This document shows, one piece after another, positions 26,501-38,500 of a stretch of 64,000 nt of DNA (position 1 is its first letter; each line of letters begins with the position of its first letter). The stretch lies in the NCBI GenBank assembly GCA_037783415.1, contig JAZGTN010000061.1, positions 1,550,001 to 1,614,000 of the forward strand, given 5' to 3'. The stretch comes from Leptasterias polaris. Its lineage: Eukaryota > Echinodermata > Asteroidea > Forcipulatida > Asteriidae. The translations under genes were made by a program, and so were the position numbers. Under the pieces are notes generated by a model. It was not told the DNA's origin and did not search any database. It was given only the letters and a program-made list of their open reading frames with translations.

Positions 26501-29500
26501 CTACTGAGAATGCTCTGGTTTTTGTGTGAGGTCTTTATCCTGTTCTGTTACATAGTAATATAATAATAATATTGAATCTTATATAGCGCAACTCCAAATA
26601 ATGATCATTGCGCTTCAAACATTACTACCCCTGGTCACTGGGCCATTTATTTAATTCCTTTAACCATCTCGGCTCCCTGGAGAGTAAACAGCCTATACTG
26701 CCAAGTATGCACTAAGCTAAATCAATCACAACAAAATTACACTTTTTAGGCAAAAACTACAAACATTTAATATTATTGTTCATTGAAACTCTATAAGTTA
26801 TCACACAAGCGCGAGTGGAATACAGAAAAATTTAGCGCTCATGCGTCCCATATCCAACGAGGCCGAAGGCCAAGGTGGATATGGGACGCAGACGCTCTAT
26901 ATTTTTCCGTATTCCACTCGCGCGCGTGTGATAACAAATTTATCTTCAAGCAATCTTGACGCGCTTCTTATAAGCTGTACGTTTTGTATATATAGCTTAT
27001 AAAAGCACAATTCGCGGAGTTAGAACACACAATATGCAGGGTGTGATATGGGCTGTAAGTTTATACCATACTCTTGTTGCTATGGATCGACCAATCAGAA
27101 TCGAATATTCAAGCCTGCTTGAAGATAAATATGGTTAGCAGCCACACAAGTGGCAGAAATAACCTTGTGTACAATACAATATACCAAGAGCAGTTGAAAA
27201 ATGAACTCATATTGTGCCAGGAGAGAGAGACTTTGTGTGTGAATAATACATGTATACAAAATGAATTTAAGTTGTGATATTCACCCTAACTTGACCATGT
27301 TTTTAACTGTAGAGCCTAAAGGACCCTTCACTAGTTGGATTGTATGATGCATTTGTTGTCTACTCTGATCATTCTGTTGAACATTCTGTAAAGTTACAGT
27401 ATCTTCTGTGATATTCACCCTAACTTGACCATGTTTTTAACTGTAGAGCCTAAAGGACCCTTCACTAGTTGGATTGTATGATGCATTTGTTGTCTACTCT
27501 GATCATTCTGTTGAACATTCTGTAAAGTTACAGTATCTTCTGTGATATTCACCCTAACTTGACCATGTTTTTAACTGTAGAGCCTAAAGGACTCTTCACT
27601 AGTTGGATTGTATGATGCATTTGTTGTCTACTCTGATCATTCTGTTGAACATTCTGTAAAGTTACAGTATCTTCTGTGATATTCACCCTAACTTGACCAT
27701 GTTTTTAACTGTAGAGCCTAAAGGACCCTTCACTAGTTGGATTGTATGATGCATTTGTTGTCTACTCTGATCATTCTGTTGAACATTCTGTAAAGTTACA
27801 GTATCTTCTGTGATATTCACCCTAACTTGACCATGTTTTTAACTGTAGAGCCTAAAGGACCCTTCACTAGTTGGATTGTATGATGCATTTGTTATCTACT
27901 CTGATCATTCTGTTGAACATTCTGTAAAGTTACAGTATCTTCTGTGATATTCACCCTAACTTGACCATGTTTTTAACTGTAGAGCCTAAAGGACCCTTCA
28001 CTAGTTGGATTGTATGATGCATTTGTTGTCTATTCTGATCATTCTGTTGTGGATTCTGTAAAGTTACAGTATCTTCTATGATATTCACCCTAACTTGACC
28101 ATGTTTTTAACTGTAGAGCCTAAAGGACCCTTCACTAGTTGGATTGTATGATGCATTTGTTGTCTATTCTGATCATTCTGTTGTGGATTCTGTAAAGTTA
28201 CAGTATCTTCTGTGATATTCACCCTAACTTGACCATGTTTTTAACTGTAGAGCTTGAAGGACCCGTCACTAGTTGGATTGTATGATGCATTTGTTGTCTA
28301 TGCTGATCATTCTGCTGTGGATTTCTTTGGTCATTATGGATTCAATGATGATATTGTACTTAATAGCAAGTTCTCTGATCTGGCTGATAACTGGACAAAC
28401 TGTACGCTCATGTGTTATCTTCCTCCATTCTCAGGTAAACAATCACTTTTACTATAACTCATTCATATTCATGATGGAGAGGGGAATTCTCTTTGGTCCA
28501 TTCAATGTCACATGCCAGATGCTGTTTTTGCTGTTTACTTAGCATGCGCCAGTATTCACGCACAGGTTAAATACGCACGCATGTTAGATTGTCACATGGC
28601 AGCAGTCAGGCACTCAAGAAATATTTCTGTATAAAAAACTACACTTTTATAAATCACTGTTGATAACAATCAAAATAAGCTTGACATAAACATGCACAGT
28701 ATCCCTGAACCCCCTCCCCCCTACAAAAAACCCCAAACAAACAACCAAACAACAAAAAATGTACACCATTTTCCCCCACTAAAACACAAACAAATTTCAC
28801 AGGCTGGTTGTATGGTGTGTTTATTGGAAACTAGAGGATGGAAAATAATTTACTCTTCCCCAAAACAGTGTAATATTAACTAAAATTTGTTGTTTCTATT
28901 TCCGACTGCTACCTTTAACCCTTTCCTTACCATAGGCGACTTTAGTCGACTTTAGTCGACTGCACTATTAACCCCTCTTCCTTACCATAGGCGACTTTAG
29001 TCGACCAAGCTTACACACAAAAAAGCACTCAAGCCTGAGCACAAAAGCCATTTGTAATAAAGCAGCAGTTTTGTCCTTGTTCACCCTCTATACCCAAGCT
29101 TACCATCATTGGAAAGGGAAAGATCGGATCTTTCCAATGATGGTAAAATAAAATAAGGTTGCTATTTTGCAATCTCTTCAAATTGCAGTTGAAAGATCCG
29201 AAATGTCAAAAAGTGTTTGAGATTAGAGATCACACTGAGGAAAGAAAGACATAGAACTTTGACATTTATTGACCGATCTCAATGATTTGTTGATTATATG
29301 AAAGGGAATTCAATAAGTGAGAACTTGTTTATTTATTTTTTTGCTGTAAAATAATATCTTCAAGGAGATAACGGAGTTTGTAAAAATGACCTTTGAACGA
29401 AAGCTTTCTTTTGTGTAAGAATGTGTGCTTCACGCTTGAGTGGTCAAACAATGCGGTCACCAGCAGTTGTTTATGTCCAAACAATTTGGTAAGGAAAGGA

Positions 29501-32500
29501 TTAAGTTAAGATGAATCGTATGTTTTGTTGTCGTTTTAATCGATGTAGGTCAGACAATATTGATGGAAACCGATCCTGAACTAGATCTTAAAGTGATGGA
29601 ACTAGAGCTTCATAAATGGTCAGAGAAGAGTCGTGAAGCTTACCAGGCTCAGATGGCTTGTGCTATGAAACTCAAACATGAAGTTATATCACTCAGAGCT
29701 CTTGTTAGCTCACAGCAAGATCTCATTACATCACTCACACAAGAGTTTCAAGCACTACGTACTGAAAGATTTCAAGTAGGTGAGTTGCGTTTGTAACCAT
29801 TACCACAGATGCTGTAATACAGTTTTTATTTGATCATTATAAATGTATATGAAGAGTCTGATGTTGACCAAGACTCCTCACTCACTCAAACAAAGTCAGA
29901 CGCTGTGATATCTCCACACCCAAACTGTCTGATTAAACCATGAATGTTCTTTGAGTATATGAAGAGTCTGATGTTGACCAAGACTCCTCACTCACTCAAA
30001 CAAAGTCAGACGCTGTGATAACTCCACATCCAAACTGTCTGATTAAACGATGAATGTTCTTTGAGTATATGAAGAGTCTGATGTTGACCAAGACTCCTCA
30101 CTCACTCAAACAAAGTGAAACGCTGTGATAACTCCACATCCAAACTGTCTGATTAAACGATGAATGTTCTTTGAGTATATGAAGAGTCTGATGTTGACCA
30201 AGACTCCTCACTCACTCAAACAAAGTCAGACGCTGTGATAACTCCACACCCAAACTGTCTGATTAAACGATGAATGTACTTTGAGTATATGAAGAGTCTA
30301 ATGTTGACCAAGACTCCTCACTCACTCAAACAAAGTCAGACGCTGTGATAACTCCACATCCAAACTGTCTGATTAAACGATGAATGTACTTTGAGTATAT
30401 GAAGAGTCAGATGTTGACCAAGACTCCTCACTCACTCTAACAAAGTCAGACGCTGTGATAACTCCACACCCAAACTGTCTGATTAAACGATGAATGTTCT
30501 TTGAGTATATGAAGAGTCTGATGTTGACCAAGACTCCTCACTCACTCTAACAAAGTCAGACGCTGTGATATCTCCACACCCAAACTGTCTGATTAAACGA
30601 TGAATGTTCTTTGAGTATATGAAGAGTCTGATGTTGACCAAGACTCCTCACTCACTCTAACAAAGTCAGACGCTGTGATATCTCCACACCCAAACTGTCT
30701 GATTAAACGATGAATGTACTTTGAGTATATGAAGAGTCTGATGTTGACCAAGACTCCTCACTCACTCAAACAAAGTGAAACGCTGTGATATCTCCACACC
30801 CAAACTGTCTGATTAAACGATGAATGTTCTTTGAGTATATGAAGAGTCTGATGTTGACCAAGACTCCTCACTCACTCAAACAAAGTCAGACGCTGTGATA
30901 ACTCCATACCCAAACTCTCTGATTAAACGATGAATGTTCTTTGAGTATATGAAGAGTCTGATGTTGACCAAGACTCCTCACTCACTCAAACAAAGTCAGA
31001 CGCTGTGATATCTCCATACCCAAACTGTCTGATTAAACGATGAATGTTCTTTGAGTATATGAAGAGTCTGATGTTGACCAAGACTCCTCACTCACTCAAA
31101 CAAAGTCAGACGCTGTGATATCTCCATACCCAAACTGTCTGATTAAACGATGAATGTACTTTGAGTATATGAAGAGTCTGATGTTGACCAAGACTCCTCA
31201 CTCACTCAAACAAAGTCAGACGCTGTGATAACTCCACACCCAAACTGTCTGATTAAACCATGAATGTACTTTGAGTATATGAAGAGTCTGATGTTGACCA
31301 AGACTCCTCACTCACTCTATCAAAGTCAGACGCTGTGATATCTCCATACCCAAACTGTCTGATTAAACCATGAATGTACTTTGAGTATATGAAGAGTCTG
31401 ATGTTGACCAAGACTCCTCACTCACTCTATCAAAGTCAGACGCTGTGATAACTCCATACCCAAACTGTCTGATTAAACCATGAATGTACTTTGAGTATAT
31501 GAAGAGTCTGATGTTGACCAAGACTCCTCACTCACTCTAACAAAGTCAGACGCTGTGATATCTCCATACCCAAACTGTCTGATTAAACCATGAATGTTCT
31601 TTGAGTATATGAAGAGTCTGATGTTGACCAAGACTCCTCACTCACTCTAACAAAGTCAGACGCTGTGATATCTCCACACCCAAACTGTCTGATTAAACCA
31701 TGAATGTTCTTTGAGTATATGAAGAGTCTGATGTTGACCAAGACTCCTCACTCACTCAAACAAAGTCAGACGCTGTGATATCTCCATACCCAAACTGTCT
31801 GATTAAACGATGAATGTTCTTTGAGTATATGAAGAGTCTGATGTTGACCAAGACTCCTCACTCACTCTAACAAAGTCAGACGCTGTGATATCTCCATACC
31901 CAAACTGTCTGATTAAACGATGAATGTTCTTTGAGTATATGAAGAGTCTGATGTTGACCAAGACTCCTCACTCACTCAAACAAAGTCAGACGCTGTGATA
32001 TCTCCACACCCAAACTGTCTGATTAAACCATGAATGTTCTTTGAGTATATGAAGAGTCTGATGTTGACCAAGACTCCTCACTCACTCAAACAAAGTCAGA
32101 CGCTGTGATATCTCCATACCCAAACTGTCTGATTAAACGATGAATGTTCTTTGAGTATATGAAGAGTCTGATGTTGACCAAGACTCCTCACTCACTCAAA
32201 CAAAGTCAGACGCTGTGATAACTCCATACCCAAACTGTCTGATTAAACGATGAATGTACTTTGAGTATATGAAGAGTCTGATGTTGACCAAGACTCCTCA
32301 CTCACTCAAACAAAGTCAGACGCTGTGATAACTCCATACCCAAACTGTCTGATTAAACGATGAATGTACTTTGAGTATATGAAGAGTCTGATGTTGACCA
32401 AGACTCCTCACTCACTCAAACAAAGTCAGACGCTGTGATATCTCCACACCCAAACTGTCTGATTAAACGATGAATGTTCTTTGAGTATATGAAGAGTCTG

Positions 32501-35500
32501 ATGTTGACCAAGACTCCTCACTCACTCAAACAAAGTCAGACGCTGTGATAACTCCATACCCAAACTGTCTGATTAAACGATGAATGTACTTTGAGTATAT
32601 GAAGAGTCTGATGTTGACCAAGACTCCTCACTCACTCAAACAAAGTCAGACTCTGTGATAACTCCACACCCAAACTCTCTGATTAAACGATGAATGTTCT
32701 TTGAGTATATGAAGAGTCTGATGTTGACCAAGACTCCTCACTCACTCAAACAAAGTCAGACGCTGTGATATCTCCATACCCAAACTCTCTGATTAAACGA
32801 TGAATGTTCTTTGAGTATATGAAGAGTCTGATGTTGACCAAGACTCCTCACTCACTCTAACAAAGTCAGACGCTGTGATAACTCCACACCCAAACTGTCT
32901 GATTAAACGATGAATGTTCTTTGAGTATATGAAGAGTCTGATGTTGACCAAGACTCCTCACTCACTCAAACAAAGTCAGACGCTGTGATATCTCCACACC
33001 CAAACTGTCTGATTAAACGATGAATGTTCTTTGAGTATATGAAGAGTCTGATGTTGACCAAGACTCCTCACTCACTCTAACAAAGTCAGACGCTGTGATA
33101 TCTCCACACCCAAACTGTCTGATTAAACGATGAATGTTCTTTGAGTATATGAAGAGTCAGATGTTGACCAAGACTCCTCACTCACTCAAACAAAGTCAGA
33201 CGCTGTGATAACTCCACACCCAAACTGTCTGATTAAACCATGAATGTACTTTGAGTATATGAAGAGTCAGATGTTGACCAAGACTCCTCACTCACTCTAT
33301 CAAAGTGAAACGCTGTGATAACTCCACACCCAAACTGTCTGATTAAACCATGAATGTACTTTGAGTATATGAAGAGTCTGATGTTGACCAAGACTCCTCA
33401 CTCACTCAAACAAAGTGAAACGCTGTGATAACTCCACACCCAAACTGTCTGATTAAACGATGAATGTACTTTGAGTATATGAAGAGTCTGATGTTGACCA
33501 AGACTCCTCACTCACTCAAACAAAGTCAGACGCTGTGATAACTCCACACCCAAACTGTCTGATTAAACGATGAATGTTCTTTGAGTATATGAAGAGTCTG
33601 ATGTTGACCAAGACTCCTCACTCACTCTAACAAAGTCAGACGCTGTGATATCTCCATACCCAAACTGTCTGATTAAACGATGAATGTTCTTTGAGTATAT
33701 GAAGAGTCTGATGTTGACCAAGACTCCTCACTCACTCTAACAAAGTCAGACGCTGTGATATCTCCATACCCAAACTGTCTGATTAAACGATGAATGTTCT
33801 TTGAGTATATGAAGAGTCAGATGTTGACCAAGACTCCTCACTCACTCAAACAAAGTCAGACGCTGTGATAACTCCACACCCAAACTGTCTGATTAAACGA
33901 TGAATGTTCTTTGAGTATATGAAGAGTCAGATGTTGACCAAGACTCCTCACTCACTCTAACAAAGTCAGACGCTGTGATATCTCCACACCCAAACTGTCT
34001 GATTAAACGATGAATGTTCTTTGAGTATATGAAGAGTCAGATGTTGACCAAGACTCCTCACTCACTCAAACAAAGTCAGACGCTGTGATAACTCCACACC
34101 CAAACTGTCTGATTAAACGATGAATGTTCTTTGAGTATATGAAGAGTCTGATGTTGACCAAGACTCCTCACTCACTCAAACAAAGTCAGACGCTGTGATA
34201 TCTCCATACCCAAACTGTCTGATTAAACGATGAATGTACTTTGAGTATATGAAGAGTCTGATGTTGACCAAGACTCCTCACTCACTCAAACAAAGTCAGA
34301 CGCTGTGATATCTCCATACCCAAACTGTCTGATTAAACGATGAATGTTCTTTGAGTATATGAAGAGTCTGATGTTGACCAAGACTCCTCACTCACTCAAA
34401 CAAAGTCAGACGCTGTGATAACTCCATACCCAAACTGTCTGATTAAACGATGAATGTACTTTGAGTATATGAAGAGTCTGATGTTGACCAAGACTCCTCA
34501 CTCACTCAAACAAAGTCAGACGCTGTGATATCTCCACACCCAAACTGTCTGATTAAACGATGAATGTTCTTTGAGTATATGAAGAGTCTGATGTTGACCA
34601 AGACTCCTCACTCACTCAAACAAAGTGAAACGCTGTGATAACTCCACACCCAAACTGTCTGATTAAACGATGAATGTTCTTTGAGTATATGAAGAGTCTG
34701 ATGTTGACCAAGACTCCTCACTCACTCAAACAAAGTCAGACGCTGTGATAACTCCATACCCAAACTCTCTGATTAAACGATGAATGTACTTTGAGTATAT
34801 GAAGAGTCTGATGTTGACCAAGACTCCTCACTCACTCAAACAAAGTCAGACGCTGTGATATCTCCACACCTAAACTGTCTGATTAAACGATGAATGTTCT
34901 TTGAGTATATGAAGAGTCTGATGTTGACCAAGACTCCTCACTCACTCTAACAAAGTCAGACGCTGTGATATCTCCATACCCAAACTGTCTGATTAAACGA
35001 TGAATGTTCTTTGAGTATATGAAGAGTCTGATGTTGACCAAGACTCCTCACTCACTCTATCAAAGTCAGACGCTGTGATAACTCCACACCCAAACTGTCT
35101 GATTAAACGATGAATGTTCTTTGAGTATATGAAGAGTCTGATGTTGACCAAGACTCCTCACTCACTCAAACAAAGTCAGACGCTGTGATATCTCCACACC
35201 TAAACTGTCTGATTAAACGATGAATGTTCTTTGAGTATATGAAGAGTCTGATGTTGACCAAGACTCCTCACTCACTCTAACAAAGTCAGACGCTGTGATA
35301 TCTCCATACCCAAACTGTCTGATTAAACGATGAATGTTCTTTGAGTATATGAAGAGTCTGATGTTGACCAAGACTCCTCACTCACTCTATCAAAGTCAGA
35401 CGCTGTGATAACTCCACACCCAAACTGTCTGATTAAACGATGAATGTTCTTTGAGTATATGAAGAGTCTGATGTTGACCAAGACTCCTCACTCACTCAAA

Positions 35501-38500
35501 CAAAGTCAGACGCTGTGATATCTCCACACCTAAACTGTCTGATTAAACGATGAATGTTCTTTGAGTATATGAAGAGTCTGATGTTGACCAAGACTCCTCA
35601 CTCACTCAAACAAAGTCAGACGCTGTGATATCTCCATACCCAAACTGTCTGATTAAACGATGAATGTTCTTTGAGTATATGAAGAGTCTGATGTTGACCA
35701 AGACTCCTCACTCACTCTAACAAAGTCAGACGCTGTGATAACTCCACACCCAAACTGTCTGATTAAACCATGAATGTTCTTTGAGTATATGAAGAGTCTG
35801 ATGTTGACCAAGACTCCACACTGACTCTAACAAAGTCAGACGCTGTGATATCTCCATACCCAAACTGTCTGATTAAACGATGAATGTACTTTGAGTATAT
35901 GAAGAGTCTGATGTTGACCAAGACTCCTCACTCACTCTAACAAAGTCAGACGCTGTGATAACTCCATACCCAAACTCTCTGATTAAACGATGAATGTACT
36001 TTGAGTATATGAAGAGTCTGATGTTGACCAAGACTCCTCACTCACTCTAACAAAGTCAGACGCTGTGATATCTCCATACCCAAACTGTCTGATTAAACGA
36101 TGAATGTACTTTGAGTATATATATATTGGTATATTATATATTGGTATATTTTTATTCACATTATCACATTGTGACCCGAAGGCCAAATTGCATGATAATT
36201 TACAATATTAAAATCATTGAAAAAAACATTGAAAAAATTAAAAATTAAAAAGCTGCTCACAAGGAATATTAAGGCCCTATTTAGATAACTGGTAAAAAGT
36301 AAGCACGGGCAGTTTTATTGTTAATCTAAATGCGAGTAATAATCTAGCACAGATTTGAGGTGGTGGCACTAATTAAAAAAAAAGATTATTAAAAACTGAA
36401 CACAGAGCAAAATATTCTACTTGTTCAGCAAGCTGATGAAATAGGGTATTGGGCTGTTTTTGAATCGTGATGTCCTGGTGCGTAAGTAAGAATAATGATG
36501 TGCATTACGCAGGTTGCGGGCGTGAGACTCCCATCTGGTAGGAGGGAGAAGATCATTTGTACGTTCTGAATTGGCAAGTCCTTCAGCCAAGCTGAGACAA
36601 TGATTCTCCCTCCTATCAGCAAGAGACTCAAGCCCGCAAATATGCATAGCATCCGCATACGAAGTATAGCGCTGTGCCAAAATGGTTCTGCATGCACGTT
36701 TTTGCAGGTGCTCCAGAGTCTTCTTCTGGGCAGCAGTAATTGAGGAAGACCAAGTAACATCAGCATATTCAACAGCAGGCCTCACATAACTTTTATAAAT
36801 TGATATGAAGAGTCTGATGTTGACCAAGACTCCTCACTCACTCAAACAAAGTCAGACGCTGTGATAACTCCACACCCAAACTGTCTGATTAAACGATGAA
36901 TGTTCTTTGAGTATATGAAGAGTCTGATGTTGACCAAGACTCCTCACTCACTCAAACAAAGTCAGACGCTGTGATATCTCCATACCCAAACTGTCTGATT
37001 AAACGATGAATGTTCTTTGAGTATATGAAGAGTCTGATGTTGACCAAGACTCCTCACTCACTCAAACAAAGTCAGACGCTGTGATATCTCCACACCCAAA
37101 CTGTCTGATTAAACGATGAATGTTCTTTGAGTATATGAAGAGTCTGATGTTGACCAAGACTCCTCACTCACTCAAACAAAGTCAGACGCTGTGATATCTC
37201 CATACCCAAACTGTCTGATTAAACGATGAATGTTCTTTGAGTATATGAAGAGTCTGATGTTGACCAAGACTCCTCACTCACTCTAACAAAGTCAGACGCT
37301 GTGATATCTCCATACCCAAACTCTCTGATTAAACGATGAATGTACTTTGAGTATATGAAGAGTCTGATGTTGACCAAGACTCCTCACTCACTCAAACAAA
37401 GTCAGACGCTGTGATAACTCCACACCCAAACTGTCTGATTAAACGATGAATGTACTTTGAGTATATGAAGAGTCTGATGTTGACCAAGACTCCTCACTCA
37501 CTCAAACAAAGTGAAACGCTGTGATATCTCCATACCCAAACTGTCTGATTAAACGATGAATGTTCTTTGAGTATATGAAGAGTCTGATGTTGACCAAGAC
37601 TCCTCACTCACTCAAACAAAGTCAGACGCTGTGATATCTCCACACCCAAACTGTCTGTGTTAATTGATGAATGTACTTTGAGTATCTTAAAAGCTTAATT
37701 GCTATTAACCAAGTCTCCTTTGTCTTTCAGAGAAGGCATATCTTAAGAAGCAGTTGAATGATTTAAAGCTTGGTATTGAGATGAAAGCAGAGAATGGAAA
37801 TGGCACCCTCAACCAACAGGGTACGAATTATAGGCTGTAATTACTTTTATAAAACTATGGATAGTTTTACATTCTTGTACAATATGCAAATATTGGATGC
37901 ATATAATGAGTGCATTTTCACATAATATAGTTACAAAGTTAAATCTGGACTATTTCATTTCACGAGACAAAACGGAAATATTAAAAAGCCAGATTTCACC
38001 CAGTGATTGTATTTTGGGACAATGCATGAACTAAATGCATTCAACATTTGTTTTTATATAATTCACACATAGATCCTTGCCATTTGAAAAAGCAAAAACA
38101 AACACAAAGTACACACATAATGTCTGAAACCCCTCATTATGAAAATAAACCCCCCCCCCAAAAAAACCTTCTACGTAGCAACCCATCTTGTCTGCCGTGA
38201 CACGACCTTGCCTCATTTGAACAAACGGGTAGGGATGGATTGGTTTTGAAAAAATGCTATGCAATCTCAATATTTGTTGAAGGAGCATGGTACAACTCAT
38301 AAGGCACCAATGACATTTAATGATATTTGATTTGCTCTTAGATGATGATGATGATGATGATGAAGTTGATACTGACATGTTACTACGAGTGCTTGAGAAT
38401 AAAGTGTCATCTTTAGGCATGGCTGGTATGTATTCATTATATTATTCTTGCCAAATGTCCCATATACAAAAATACACATATGTTACACGTCATAATTTGT

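Noticed and set aside
29849..37680. CRISPR-like array
   Set aside because: Units are contiguous 110-bp tandem repeats without unique spacers, in a eukaryotic intron.
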